Assembly: GCA_031284675.1 (NCBI GenBank)
Contig: JAITXQ010000056.1
Span: forward strand, 1-24,929
DNA length: 24,929 bases
Reading direction: 5' to 3'
DNA from: Rickettsiales bacterium
Lineage (GTDB): Bacteria; Pseudomonadota; Alphaproteobacteria; Rickettsiales; Anaplasmataceae
Numbering within the stretch: the first letter of the stretch is position 1; each line of letters begins with the position of its first letter. Below are positions 1-9,635 of the stretch, piece by piece. The position numbers and the translations under genes are program-made. A model generated the notes under the pieces. The model had not been told where the DNA came from, ran no database searches, and saw nothing but the letters and a program-made list of their open reading frames with translations.

Positions 1-21
1 CAGTTTTGTTATATCTTCCAT
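1..21 (-). CDS. IS transposase, first 7 codons only (left copy)
   Basis: An ATG at 21-19 on the minus strand opens a frame reading MEDITKL that runs off the left edge. The right-hand copy reads MEDITKLFCLV from 24897. From memory, this N-terminus resembles IS982-family transposases that are abundant in Wolbachia, but seven residues are too few to fix the family. About 87 bp separate the start codon from the apparent end of the element. Confidence 0.5.
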
Positions 22-108
22 GGGTAACCTCATCTATTTTTTTTGTATTTGTTGAGTTTACCCTACTCTCCTGCCTTTTCTATTCTCTTTTTAATCCAGA
101 ATTAGCGT
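1..108 (-). mobile_element. 5' end of an insertion sequence (left copy, partial)
   Basis: Positions 1-108 are the reverse complement of 24811-24917, identical except for one base in a homopolymer (8 T here, 7 A there). The match stops abruptly at 108, so the outer end of the element lies at or within a base or two of that point. The rest of the element is outside the window, so its length, far inverted repeat and target duplication cannot be read. The family is inferred from the first transposase residues only. Confidence 0.75.
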
Positions 109-221
109 TTATAGGAGATTGTTCACCAAAAAACTTTTAAGCCCTTTTTGACAGAGCAAGTATACGCGCTAAAGTTAAAATCCGACCAGGACGATTGTAT
201 AGCTGCAATAAAGTGGATAAG

Positions 222-245
222 CCTAAACGTCATCACGTTTTTAGG
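222..245. repeat. Small hairpin downstream of lysK
   Basis: AAACGT (225-230) and ACGTTT (235-240) form a six-base stem around loop CATC. It is extended by CCT/AGG across a two-T bulge. It lies about 20 nt beyond the lysK stop and could act as a weak terminator, but no T-run follows on the lysK strand. The remainder of 109-266 holds no gene I can recognise. Confidence 0.3.
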
Positions 246-266
246 AGAGTTTGCTAATGGAGGCTC

Positions 267-1811
267 TTAGGTTGACGCCATTGCACGTTCAACAGCGCTT
301 TCTATAAGAGAAATAGTATTATCTATTCCATAAAGCTTTATGAGAGAGCCCATTCTAGGACCAGTTTGTTGGCCAAGTAACGTTTCGTACAGCAACTGAA
401 ACCAATCGCGTAAGTTAGTGTAACCATATTTTTTTCCTATAGAAAATACCTGAGATTGAATTTCTTCTACAGTAGCAGTTGTAGATAGAGAATGTATAGT
501 GTTCTTCAAATCTAATAATGCTTCTTTCTCTGTTTCATTTAGAGTTTTGTATGATTTTGTTGGCTTGATGAAGTCGTGATAATACCTGACTGCAAAGTCT
601 GAAAGCCTATCGAGTATTTTATTATTTTCTGGTGTGACGCTTGGTGCATAAGTGGATATAAAACCCCAGAGAATCTCTTTGTTTTCAGCGTTACAAGCCG
701 CCGCTAGGTTTAAAAGTAGCGTAAAATTTATACCTGAAGTTTCTATACTGGGAACTTCACCTTGATGAATATGCCATGCAGGATTATTTATATCTTTTTC
801 TTTACTCTCATTATAGCACCTTACAAACTCCAGATACTCATCGGTTGATTTTGGTATCACATCAAAATATAAACGTTTAGCTTTTTTAGGACTCTGAAAA
901 ATATACAGTGATAAACTCTCCGTTGGTGCGTAAGTTAGCCACTCTTCAATCGAAATACCATTTCCTTTTGATTTTGATATCTTTTTTCCTTCTTTATCAA
1001 GGAAAAATTCATAGCAAAATAGAAGCGGTGGCTTTTCTCCAAGTATTTCACATATCTGACTTGAAAGCACGGCAGATGGAGTTAAATCTTTTCCATGAGC
1101 TTCATAATTTACTCCAAATGCAGCCCATCTCATCCCCCAATCTGGTTTCCATTGCAGTTTACATCTTCCTCCAGTCACCGGAGTTTCTGTTCTTTCCCCG
1201 TTTGAGTCTTCATATGTGATTGTTCCTTTATCTGTATTTGTTTCAATTACTGAAACTTGTAAAACCTGAGATGTTTTAGGGCATAATGGTAAAAATGGAC
1301 TATAAGTCTGCTGCCTTTCTTCTCGAAACGATGGGATCATTACGTCCATCACTCTCTCATAATTTTTTAGCAGGAGTAAAAGTTTTTCATCGTAAATGCC
1401 AGATTTATAACACTCTGTTGCACTCCTGAATTCGTATTCAAATTCAAACAAATCAAGAAATTTATACAACAATGAATTCATGTGATGACCATAACTCTCA
1501 TGAGTGCCAAATGGATCGGGTATCATAGTCAATGGTTTATTTAAGTGCTCTTTTAACATCTCTTGATTTGGCACGTTATCTGGTATTTTTCGCAAACCAT
1601 CCATATCATCGGAAACTGCAATAATTTTGGTTTTTATATCAGGAGCAATTTTTTTTAATGCATTTACAACAACTGTGGTGCGGAAAACCTCTCCAAAAGT
1701 CCCTATGTGAGGTAAACCAGAAGGTCCATAACCAGTCTCAAGTATTATTTCTTTTTTATTCGGGAATTTTTGCAATATTTTTTCTGCTTCTTGAAATGGC
1801 CAGCTCATCAT
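267..1811 (-). CDS. lysK: Class I lysyl-tRNA synthetase
   Basis: This cytoplasmic enzyme charges tRNA-Lys with lysine using ATP. It belongs to the class I (archaeal-type) LysRS, which replaces the class II enzyme in many alphaproteobacteria and is also called LysS. Numbering from the ATG at 1811, the product has 514 residues, close to the usual family length. It carries the Rossmann-fold HIGH-type motif HIGT at 35-38 and the KMSKS-type loop KISKS at 277-281. The frame is open upstream to another ATG at 1835. A promoter-like pair (TTGAAA, 16 nt, TAAAAT) ends at 1839, which would place the transcript start near 1832, so initiation at 1811 or 1808 (adjacent ATG codons) is more likely. It is transcribed divergently from the virB operon. 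Confidence 0.95.
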   Translation of the reverse strand: MMSWPFQEAEKILQKFPNKKEIILETGYGPSGLPHIGTFGEVFRTTVVVNALKKIAPDIKTKIIAVSDDMDGLRKIPDNVPNQEMLKEHLNKPLTMIPDPFGTHESYGHHMNSLLYKFLDLFEFEYEFRSATECYKSGIYDEKLLLLLKNYERVMDVMIPSFREERQQTYSPFLPLCPKTSQVLQVSVIETNTDKGTITYEDSNGERTETPVTGGRCKLQWKPDWGMRWAAFGVNYEAHGKDLTPSAVLSSQICEILGEKPPLLFCYEFFLDKEGKKISKSKGNGISIEEWLTYAPTESLSLYIFQSPKKAKRLYFDVIPKSTDEYLEFVRCYNESKEKDINNPAWHIHQGEVPSIETSGINFTLLLNLAAACNAENKEILWGFISTYAPSVTPENNKILDRLSDFAVRYYHDFIKPTKSYKTLNETEKEALLDLKNTIHSLSTTATVEEIQSQVFSIGKKYGYTNLRDWFQLLYETLLGQQTGPRMGSLIKLYGIDNTISLIESAVERAMAST

Positions 1812-1838
1812 TATTGTAATAAAATTAGTGATCAATAT

Positions 1839-1866
1839 ATTTTACTCAAAATGCTACTCATTTCAA
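1839..1866 (-). promoter_or_regulatory. Candidate lysK promoter
   Basis: On the minus strand TTGAAA (1866-1861) is followed after 16 nt by TAAAAT (1844-1839). The expected start site is near 1832, a short distance before the 1811/1808 start codons of lysK. This is pattern matching only. Confidence 0.4.
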
Positions 1867-1877
1867 TGAATTTTTAA

Positions 1878-1891
1878 TATAATGATATAGT
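1878..1891 (+). promoter_or_regulatory. Candidate -10 region(s) of the virB3 operon
   Basis: A perfect TATAAT lies at 1878-1883 and a second TATAGT at 1886-1891, 35-48 nt upstream of the virB3 ATG. Neither has a good -35 at the standard distance (3 of 6 matches at best). The region is AT-rich, so the match could be chance. An AGAAGG ribosome binding site at 1913-1918 serves virB3. Confidence 0.3.
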
Positions 1892-1925
1892 ATTAGTGTT
1901 AAAGCTATTATTAGAAGGTTAAAGT

Positions 1926-2222
1926 ATGTCCACAGGCAGTATACAAACAGATCAATTATTTAAAGGTCTTACGAGGCCAGCAATGCTTTTTGGTGTGAGT
2001 TATATGTTTGCAATATTAAACGTTCTAATTTGCATGCTAATTTTCATTAATTCAAATGATCTTCGAGTGATTCTCTTGATGTTACCAGGGATACATGGGC
2101 TTGGCTACATAGCTTCTGCAAAAGAACCGTTGTTTATTGAATTATTTATGGTAAAACTAGGGAAATGCTCCAAATGTCTAAATCGTTTTTATCATGGAGC
2201 CAATTCTTATGATATTACTTAG
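1926..2222 (+). CDS. virB3: Type IV secretion protein VirB3
   Basis: VirB3 is a small inner-membrane subunit of the P-type T4SS, and it works together with the VirB4 ATPase. The 98-residue product matches the family's usual size. The N-terminal cytoplasmic stretch LFKGLTRPAMLFGV (11-24) is the family's typical entry into the first membrane segment (about 19-41), and a second segment follows at about 47-64. A good ribosome binding site, AGAAGG at 1913-1918, sits 7 nt before the ATG. The stop is 6 nt before the virB4 start, so the two are probably translationally coupled. Gene order virB3-virB4-virB6 is that of Rickettsiales T4SS clusters. It is the first gene of the operon seen here, and the lysK gene next to it is divergent. 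Confidence 0.92.
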   Translation: MSTGSIQTDQLFKGLTRPAMLFGVSYMFAILNVLICMLIFINSNDLRVILLMLPGIHGLGYIASAKEPLFIELFMVKLGKCSKCLNRFYHGANSYDIT

Positions 2223-2228
2223 TGTTAT

Positions 2229-4637
2229 GTGATGCTGAGATTTAGGGCTATTCAATCAAAGAATAAATCTACTTTAGGCAGGGAAGTTCATGCTGCTGAG
2301 TTTATTCCTTATTCTTGCTATTGGAATAGCACAACCTTGATAACAAAAGAAGACTGGTTGGTTAAGGTTATAAAATTAAGTGGCTTTGCATTTGAAACCG
2401 CTGATGATGAGGATTTAGTAATACAAAATAAAATCAGAAACCAAATGCTGAGAAGTATTTCATCTCCAGCATTTAGTTTGTATTTTCATACTATCCGGCG
2501 CAAGAAAAACATTTTTTCTGACGAATTTGCAAATCAAGATTTGCCGAATTTTTTCGCTAATCACGTAAATCTCAAATGGAGAGAAAAACATGCAATAAGG
2601 CAATCGTTTATTAATGACCTATACATTACAATTATTCGTAGAGCGGACACAAAAGGAGTAGAATTTTTATCACATTTACTAAAAAAATTCGGACATGTAA
2701 CTTCAAAACATGCTTGGGAAAGTGATATGCGTGCCACGTATGAAGACTTAGAAGAAACGACAAATCGTGTAGTGACAAGCCTTAGGAATTATTCGCCTAA
2801 AATTCTTGGAGTAAAAGAAACTCCAAATGGTCTGTTCTGTGAAATAATGGAATTTCTATCTAGAATCGTAAATTGTGGCTTCATTACAAATACACTTTTT
2901 CCGCTAAGAACTGAAATATCAAGGTACCTACCAGTACATAGGTTATTTTTTGGCCGTAAGATGATACAGGTTGTGACTCATAATGAGAGTAAATACGCTG
3001 GAATAGTTAGTATCAAAGAGTATGGAAATAATACTTCCGCAGGGATGCTTGATTCTTTTTTACAACTTCCTTATGAATTCATCATCACACAGTCTTTTCA
3101 ATTTAAAAATAGGCAAATGGCAATTGCAAAAATGCAGATACAGCAAAATCGAATGATACAATCTGCAGATAAAGCTATTTCTCAAATAGCAGAAATTTCT
3201 CATGCACTTGATGATGCAATGAGTGGCAAGATTGCATTCGGTGAACATCATTTAACCATCTTATGTATAGAAAAAAGTCCTAAATCATTGGATAATGCTT
3301 TATCGTTGGTAGAGTCTGAGCTTTCTAATTGCGGTGTTTACCCTATCCGTGAGAGAGTTAACCTTGAACCAACATTTTGGGCGCAAATTCCTGGTAATTT
3401 CGATTATATAGTGAGAAAGGGTACAATAAGTAGCCTTAATTTGGCTGGATTTGCATCCCAACATAATTATCCTACTGGTAATAAATTCAATAACCACTGG
3501 GGAGACGCCGTTACAGTTTTTGACACGACATCTGGTACTCCATTTTTCTTCAACTTTCATATAAGGGATGTTGGCCACACTATGATAATTGGCCCAACTG
3601 GTGCTGGTAAAACTGTTTTAATGAATTTCTTATGTGCTCAAGCGATAAAATTTTCTCCAAGAATATTCTTTTTTGACAAAGATCGCGGTGCAGAGATTTT
3701 CCTCAGGGCACTTGGTGGTATCTACACTGTAATAGAACCAAGAACTAAAACAAACTTTAATCCTTTGCAACTTGATGACACTCCTGATAATAGAACATTT
3801 TTAATGGAGTGGATAAAATCTTTAATTTCGGTATATAATGATAAATTTACTTCAGAAGATATTGCACGAATTAATGATGCAATTGAAGGAAATTTTAAAT
3901 TAAAAAAAGAAGACAGATTCTTAAGAAACCTCGTACCATTTTTAGGACTTGCAGGTCCTGATACTCTAGCTGGAGCAATATCTATGTGGCATGGTGATGG
4001 CTCTCATTCTGCAATATTTGATAATAAGGAAGATTTGCTAGATTTTTCACGAGCAAGAGTATTTGGTTTTGAAATGGCTAGCTTGCTCAAAGATCCCGTT
4101 GCCCTTGGACCAGTATTGATTTATTTGTTCCATAGAATTAGTATATCTCTTGATGGCACTCCATCTATGATTGTTCTTGATGAGGCATGGGCATTAATAG
4201 ATAATCCAGTTTTTGCACCTAAGATAAAAGACTGGTTGAAGGTGCTAAGAAAATTAAATGCTTTTGTGATTTTTGCTACTCAAAGTGTTGAGGATGCAAG
4301 TAAAAGCGCTATTAGTGATACACTTATACAACAAACAGCAACACAGATTTTTTTACCAAATCTGAAGGCTACGAGTGTTTATCGGGATGTTTTTATGTTG
4401 ACTGAACGTGAATATATATTAATTAAGCACACAGATCCAAGTACTAGATTCTTTTTGGTAAAACAAGGAGTTAATGCTGTGGTAGCTAGAATAGACTTAA
4501 AAGACTTAGATGATATAGTCAACGTGTTGTCTGGACGTGCAGAAAGTGTTCTATTATTACATGATATATTAAAAGAAGTAGGGGATGACCCAAAAGTATG
4601 GTTGCCTATATTTTATCAGAAGGTAAAAAATGTTTAA
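2229..4637 (+). CDS. virB4: Type IV secretion ATPase VirB4
   Basis: VirB4 is the cytoplasmic/inner-membrane ATPase that energises T4SS assembly and substrate transfer. The product has 802 residues, normal for VirB4. An N-terminal CagE/TrbE/VirB4 domain is followed by the ATPase domain, with Walker A GPTGAGKT at 455-462 and Walker B IVLDE at 648-652 followed by AW. A C-terminal RecA-like part includes the FATQS segment. The frame starts with GTG at 2229, immediately followed by ATG at 2232, and either could be used. The 3' end overlaps virB6-1 by 8 bp, so the two are coupled. No motif appears lost and the gene looks functional. Confidence 0.97.
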   Translation: MMLRFRAIQSKNKSTLGREVHAAEFIPYSCYWNSTTLITKEDWLVKVIKLSGFAFETADDEDLVIQNKIRNQMLRSISSPAFSLYFHTIRRKKNIFSDEFANQDLPNFFANHVNLKWREKHAIRQSFINDLYITIIRRADTKGVEFLSHLLKKFGHVTSKHAWESDMRATYEDLEETTNRVVTSLRNYSPKILGVKETPNGLFCEIMEFLSRIVNCGFITNTLFPLRTEISRYLPVHRLFFGRKMIQVVTHNESKYAGIVSIKEYGNNTSAGMLDSFLQLPYEFIITQSFQFKNRQMAIAKMQIQQNRMIQSADKAISQIAEISHALDDAMSGKIAFGEHHLTILCIEKSPKSLDNALSLVESELSNCGVYPIRERVNLEPTFWAQIPGNFDYIVRKGTISSLNLAGFASQHNYPTGNKFNNHWGDAVTVFDTTSGTPFFFNFHIRDVGHTMIIGPTGAGKTVLMNFLCAQAIKFSPRIFFFDKDRGAEIFLRALGGIYTVIEPRTKTNFNPLQLDDTPDNRTFLMEWIKSLISVYNDKFTSEDIARINDAIEGNFKLKKEDRFLRNLVPFLGLAGPDTLAGAISMWHGDGSHSAIFDNKEDLLDFSRARVFGFEMASLLKDPVALGPVLIYLFHRISISLDGTPSMIVLDEAWALIDNPVFAPKIKDWLKVLRKLNAFVIFATQSVEDASKSAISDTLIQQTATQIFLPNLKATSVYRDVFMLTEREYILIKHTDPSTRFFLVKQGVNAVVARIDLKDLDDIVNVLSGRAESVLLLHDILKEVGDDPKVWLPIFYQKVKNV

Positions 4638-7173
4638 GATTAAGCTGTCATTGCTATTAATTGCGATATTTTTATTAAATATAGATTTTTTAGTTTCATA
4701 TCCAGTATTTGCAAATGAAGTAAGTGGTACTGAAAAAACTGAATTCGTTAGCAGATTTAATTCCACTGGTAGCTTTAGTCGTGCCTCTAACCCTGATTGT
4801 GGAGCATTTAAAACAGCTGCAGCCATTGCCGGAATAGCTATTGCAGTCGGTGCAATATTTACTGGTATTGTTTTAATTGTCTCTTCTCTTGGTTTGTTTA
4901 CTGCTCTTGTTATTGTTGGAATGATAGCTGCAATTGTTGGAGTTTGGAAGGCTGTAGGAGGACTTGTTGTTTGCCAGCACAGCTTTGTTAGGCATCCAGT
5001 TGCACGTGATCATGATGGAAGATATAAAGATTTCAGATTCTCGAAACCAGAATACTCAAAATATTCAGAGTGCACAAATCAAAATTACCAAACAGAAGAT
5101 GAGTATTTCACTTGCTTACAAAACAAAGCTCGGGAAGATGAAAACAAAAAAGAATACGATGGAAAAAGAGCAAAAAAAGAGGCCTTGAATATTAATGATC
5201 AAGGAATCATTGGTAATTATTTTTGGCCAAAAAACGGTGTGCAATATAGTGAATATATAGAAGTCTGCTATCGAAATCCTTTGACATTTGGTCATATTTT
5301 TAGTGATGTAGACTTTGATGTAAGAGAGAAAGATACTGGATATGTAGGCGGGTCATGGTTACCAAAGGTTGATGGTGATCTGCAGTGTGCAGTTCTTAAA
5401 GCCGGACAGAGCGAAACCATACATGGAGCTACATTTAAAGCAGTAAGAAAAATGGGTAGGTTATGTATTGAATTAGCTAAGATTAGCACACTTGGTATTA
5501 AAATGACTCCTTGGCCGCAAGGGGTTGATATGGGGTGCACGGAATTGCCACCTGACCCACTTGCTCCTATGTGTGAAAACTCTGTGATGAAATTCAAAAA
5601 TAAAGATGATACAGGTAAATATGAGGTTGATCTTAGCGACCCTATAAATAAAGATAAAGATTACAAAACTATTATAAGGGAAAAGGAAAAAGAAGGAAAA
5701 ATTTTTGTAGGTTATGATAATGCCAGTTGTTTTAGCTCGTATGTCTCTGAAGCTTGTTATAACCAGGCTGGAAGTAAATCATTAGCTCCTATTCCCATAA
5801 CTTCTATGATAGTGCAATGCATTAAGGAATCGTTAGATAATTTAGTGGCTGGTAAAGGTGCACCAAATGGTGAGAGTTTTATATCCGTAGCACAAAAAAG
5901 GCTGAAGAACACCGTAACTGCTGTTCTGGTCTTAGCTTTAATACTGTTCTCTATAAAAGCCATGTCTGGTGGAGTTCGTAGTCTACAAGAAATGTATATG
6001 TTGATCATTAAGTTTGCTTTAGTGATTTACTTTACAACAGGCAGCACCATGTCTTATTATTATGGAGAAATAACAAAACTTTCAAATGGTTTGTCAGAAA
6101 TAGTATTAAAAGCATCGTCTGAAAGTAAAAACATATGTAATTATGAAGCTAATGATTATAAATCAGGAAATTATAGCTATCTTGCACCTTGGGATAGGCT
6201 TGATTGTAGAATTTTATTTTATTTAGGTGCCCCTTTAGATGGAATTGCTGGCAAGATTGGTACTGGAAGTGTAGGAATATTGGCTGTTTTACTAGGTGCC
6301 GCTCCTGCCTTGTTAGTTGCAGGTTCGTTAATCGGTATTATTTTCGCTGGTGGACAGATTTTAGTAGCTCTTGTTGCTATATTTATGGCCGTTATGATGA
6401 TGATGGTTATTTTGTGGATGTGCTATGTGTTTATTTTATCTCTAGTTGCTTTAAGTGTAATCATAATTTTATCACCTTTGTTTATTCCTATGGTTTTATT
6501 CCAACACACTAAAGGATATTTTGATGGGTGGATAAGAGAATTAATTACCTACAGCCTATACCCAGTTATGCTCTTCGCATTTTTGTCCTTTATGTTCATA
6601 GCATGTGATAAAATCTATTTTAAAAATTTACATTTTGACAAAGAAGAGATCAAAATATTAGACAATAAAAAACAGTGGTTCAGATTGAAAGATGGTGAAT
6701 GTGATAAAAATGAAACTACTCTTGCATGTATGATGCAAAATTATAGCTTTAAAAAGAGTAGCATACTTGGTCTATTCGACTTTACATACATGGAGTTTGG
6801 CAGCTCTCTCATAGGAGAATTATTAAAATTAGCTCTAGTATTATTCCTATTTTATCACTTTTTAAACATTCTTCCTGAAATGGCTGCTGAACTTGCTGGC
6901 AATCACAGGGCAGCACTTGGTTCTGGTGCTACGCCTGGAAAAATGATGTCAAAAACTTTTTCTGCAGGTAAAGCTATTGCTGGAGCTATTGGTAAAACTC
7001 ATTCTGGGAATGCTGCTGGAGCTGCTAAAGATGTTAGTAAGGCTAGGGATGATTTGGACGATCTCAAGTCTGGAAAAGGAGATGATGGTGGATCATCTCC
7101 TAACACTGCTGGTGATGGAACTGCTGACAATGTTGCTTCCGGGACTGCTGAAGCTTTTAAAAAGAATGAGTAA
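4630..7173 (+). CDS. virB6-1: VirB6 family channel protein, paralogue 1
   Basis: VirB6 proteins are polytopic inner-membrane components of the T4SS channel. This 847-residue product is far larger than the roughly 300 residues of Agrobacterium VirB6. It begins with a signal-like hydrophobic segment (about 4-28, no lipobox cysteine). A Gly/Ala/Val-rich double membrane segment follows at about 62-112, then a 300-residue hydrophilic, cysteine-containing region. The VirB6/TrbL core runs from about 427 to 750. The paralogue signature is at 614-652: a PLF..MVLF stretch, then TKGYFDGWIREL. The tail (about 760-847) is Gly/Ala/Asp/Ser-rich and likely disordered. A ribosome binding site AGAAGG lies inside the virB4 end. 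Unlike the next three genes it lacks a lipoprotein signal and the W.DSG motif. Confidence 0.92.
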   Translation: MFKIKLSLLLIAIFLLNIDFLVSYPVFANEVSGTEKTEFVSRFNSTGSFSRASNPDCGAFKTAAAIAGIAIAVGAIFTGIVLIVSSLGLFTALVIVGMIAAIVGVWKAVGGLVVCQHSFVRHPVARDHDGRYKDFRFSKPEYSKYSECTNQNYQTEDEYFTCLQNKAREDENKKEYDGKRAKKEALNINDQGIIGNYFWPKNGVQYSEYIEVCYRNPLTFGHIFSDVDFDVREKDTGYVGGSWLPKVDGDLQCAVLKAGQSETIHGATFKAVRKMGRLCIELAKISTLGIKMTPWPQGVDMGCTELPPDPLAPMCENSVMKFKNKDDTGKYEVDLSDPINKDKDYKTIIREKEKEGKIFVGYDNASCFSSYVSEACYNQAGSKSLAPIPITSMIVQCIKESLDNLVAGKGAPNGESFISVAQKRLKNTVTAVLVLALILFSIKAMSGGVRSLQEMYMLIIKFALVIYFTTGSTMSYYYGEITKLSNGLSEIVLKASSESKNICNYEANDYKSGNYSYLAPWDRLDCRILFYLGAPLDGIAGKIGTGSVGILAVLLGAAPALLVAGSLIGIIFAGGQILVALVAIFMAVMMMMVILWMCYVFILSLVALSVIIILSPLFIPMVLFQHTKGYFDGWIRELITYSLYPVMLFAFLSFMFIACDKIYFKNLHFDKEEIKILDNKKQWFRLKDGECDKNETTLACMMQNYSFKKSSILGLFDFTYMEFGSSLIGELLKLALVLFLFYHFLNILPEMAAELAGNHRAALGSGATPGKMMSKTFSAGKAIAGAIGKTHSGNAAGAAKDVSKARDDLDDLKSGKGDDGGSSPNTAGDGTADNVASGTAEAFKKNE

Positions 7174-7215
7174 ACAGATGCTTAAACGTTCAAGTAACCA
7201 AAACTTCGGTAGGCT

Positions 7216-9633
7216 ATGCATAAGTTTTTGTTAATAGCGGTATTCTTTTTGTTGTCCGGTTGTGGGGATCACTGTATTAAGCCAGAAAGTTTATCAAACT
7301 TGCACGAAAAACTAGATGTAGTATCAACAGAGCAGAAGTGGGTTGATTCTGGTGTTTATATTTCAAAGGGAATAAAAGTAACAGAGATTAATATAGTGCC
7401 TAGCAAGGTTAACTTTTGTCCTAAGCAGTATGAAGATTTTGCGATTCGACCTGGAGAAAGTTACGGTACATTACCATTTGCACTTAAAAAAGATGATGAT
7501 TCAATAAGCTTTAGTGTGATTGGTAGTAAAGTGTGTAAAGATAAAGAAAATGATACAAAAATCAGGTACATAAAAATTGATAAAGAGTGTGACAGCAAGA
7601 AAGAAAAGGAGTATTTTGCACATGTTTTAAATAGAGAAGGATGTCAAGGTGACATTCAAGATGGTATATGTCCTAATAAGTATATTGTAGGTGATCCACA
7701 AAAGTTAAAATGGTTGAATGGAAAAGAGTATTGGAATTCAGACTTATCGAAATCTGATCAAAAGAAGATTGAAAAGATTGTCGAATCTATAAAACAACAA
7801 GGAAAAGATATAGACTGCAGCTCGCTTTCAAGAAGTCAGGCAGAAATAGATACATACATTCTAAATCTAGCCTGTGGACGTATATGTAATAATCCTAACA
7901 CAGGAGCAGAGAATTGCGCTTATGTTGAATATAATACTACAGAACATAAACTGTTTGAGCTTATTACTAACGTTTTAGGTCCTAGTGGTAAATCTGTTGA
8001 TAATGATGATAAGGTTACTGAGGTCATTGGTGATGTTTTAAAGAATATAAAAGTAAAAACTGATGTTCTACTCTTAAGTGTTCATATAGATGGTGAAAGT
8101 TTTGAACATGCGCAAAGAGGCGGCACATATACTAATTATGACTACAAGATAAGTAATGACCATCCAGTACCAAGGTTAACTTTTATGTTAGGTAATAAAA
8201 ATGACAAAGGTGGTTACAACATAAGAGTAACAAGAGTCCCTAGTCTGGAGAATAACTTGTATATAAGTGTTTCCGATAAATTCCCTGAGCATAAGCCTGG
8301 TGAAGATCAGGGAGATATATCTGTGGATATTAGCCAAGTTCATGATACTGAGTACATGGAAGGCTTAAAAGAAAGGTTAAAAAACAAAAGCGGCACCATA
8401 TATTACGGAATAAGAGACCATAGCTGCGATTACAAAAATGAAGGTCAGTTTAGCATTAACCTAACAACTAAAGAGCCACCTACAAGAACTTTTAGTGCGA
8501 TATACAATTTTTTTGATGAGAAAGTAAAAACTGCATTTTTTGGTTCCAGCTATAAAGACCCTAACGCGATTCACTCTGATACTAGTCCTGTAAAGTCTCT
8601 TTACGAAAGTTTTATAAAATCAAGCAGAACAAATACCATTAGATCTACTATAATATCGCTATTAGTATTATATATAATCTTATATACTCTTTACTACTTC
8701 TTCGGGTTATCTCATATTTCTATATATGAGTTTCTAATCATATGCGTAAAGATAGGAGTTATCACCCAACTGTTGCAAGATAACAGTTGGAACTTTTTTT
8801 ATAACAATGCATTTTCTATTTTTGTTAACACTCCAAAACAGTTAATAGAAATAGCAAATTTCAGAGGTACTACTTCAAATGTTTTTGAGTTTTTTGATCT
8901 GCCGTTGAATAGATTTTTGTCATCGCATTCAGTATTGTTAATAGTATCTCTTATATTTTCTGGCCCTTTGGGCATTGTGTCTTTTTGCTTGGTGATTTGG
9001 GGCTTAATAACAGTGACCTTATCTATTTTTAATGCCTTATTTTCTTTCATTACATCCATAGCAATAGTTGCGTTGTTGCTTTCTTTAGCGCCTATTTTTA
9101 TCATTTGCCTTCTATTTGCATATACTAGGCAGATGTTTCAAAATTGGGTTAAAAACTTAGCAAGATTTGCAATTCATCCAGTGGTGCTTTTAATTTTCAT
9201 ATCACTAATAAGTCAGGTTATGGATTATATCGTGTATTCAGTGTTTGATTTTGAGGTCTGCACTACATGTATACTTAATATTAACCTAAAGATTTTTAAC
9301 CCTTGTATTATCTATGCTTATGCTTCTAAATATACACCTAACATTACTGCTATAATGGCTTTTGTTATTTTAGGTCACGCTATGAAAGCTTTAGTTGAAG
9401 CTTCCTCGACAATATCTGACTCATTATTTGGTGTTTATGTGCAAAACGAACCTGGAGGACAATACCAACAAAGCTTAATGGGAACAGTAGGCTTAGATCA
9501 GGAAAGCGTTCAAAGAAGAGCAGGAAGCGGAAGAGGAGATGCTTCTCAACCGTCAGGTACGTCAAGCCGAAGACCTCAAATACCGCAAAGGACTCAAGGA
9601 GGAGCTCAAGGGCCTAAGATACCAGGAAACTAA
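7216..9633 (+). CDS. virB6-2: VirB6 family channel protein, paralogue 2 (lipoprotein-type N-terminus)
   Basis: This is an 805-residue VirB6 paralogue. The N-terminus is a short hydrophobic signal ending in the lipobox LSGC with Cys16, so it is predicted to be lipid-anchored after cleavage. A large exported domain (about 17-465) holds the motif WVDSGVYISKG at 42-52 ending in a nearby NFCP. It also has two segments resembling the strands of a galactose-binding beta-sandwich: DKGGYNIRV, and later DYKNEGQFSINL. Membrane segments begin at about 472 and include the VirB6 core with the signature LFAYTRQMFQNWVKNL. The C-terminus is Gln/Gly/Ser/Arg-rich. It starts 42 nt after virB6-1 and ends 2 nt before virB6-3, so it is in the same operon. 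VirB6 membership is firm; the sugar-binding idea is inference. Confidence 0.9.
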   Translation: MHKFLLIAVFFLLSGCGDHCIKPESLSNLHEKLDVVSTEQKWVDSGVYISKGIKVTEINIVPSKVNFCPKQYEDFAIRPGESYGTLPFALKKDDDSISFSVIGSKVCKDKENDTKIRYIKIDKECDSKKEKEYFAHVLNREGCQGDIQDGICPNKYIVGDPQKLKWLNGKEYWNSDLSKSDQKKIEKIVESIKQQGKDIDCSSLSRSQAEIDTYILNLACGRICNNPNTGAENCAYVEYNTTEHKLFELITNVLGPSGKSVDNDDKVTEVIGDVLKNIKVKTDVLLLSVHIDGESFEHAQRGGTYTNYDYKISNDHPVPRLTFMLGNKNDKGGYNIRVTRVPSLENNLYISVSDKFPEHKPGEDQGDISVDISQVHDTEYMEGLKERLKNKSGTIYYGIRDHSCDYKNEGQFSINLTTKEPPTRTFSAIYNFFDEKVKTAFFGSSYKDPNAIHSDTSPVKSLYESFIKSSRTNTIRSTIISLLVLYIILYTLYYFFGLSHISIYEFLIICVKIGVITQLLQDNSWNFFYNNAFSIFVNTPKQLIEIANFRGTTSNVFEFFDLPLNRFLSSHSVLLIVSLIFSGPLGIVSFCLVIWGLITVTLSIFNALFSFITSIAIVALLLSLAPIFIICLLFAYTRQMFQNWVKNLARFAIHPVVLLIFISLISQVMDYIVYSVFDFEVCTTCILNINLKIFNPCIIYAYASKYTPNITAIMAFVILGHAMKALVEASSTISDSLFGVYVQNEPGGQYQQSLMGTVGLDQESVQRRAGSGRGDASQPSGTSSRRPQIPQRTQGGAQGPKIPGN

Positions 9634-9635
9634 CT

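Noticed and set aside
109..266. Possible tRNA or small RNA between the IS end and lysK
   Set aside because: I looked for cloverleaf arms and a CCA end and found only one six-base hairpin.
908..1219. 103-codon plus-strand frame inside lysK
   Set aside because: It is antisense to an intact, well-conserved synthetase and has no recognisable motif or ribosome binding site.
6977..7234. 85-codon frame at the end of virB6-1 running into virB6-2
   Set aside because: It is a Leu-rich out-of-frame reading of the low-complexity Gly/Ala tail of virB6-1, without its own start signal.
8799..9104. 101-codon minus-strand frame inside virB6-2
   Set aside because: It is the antisense shadow of the conserved membrane core and resembles nothing.
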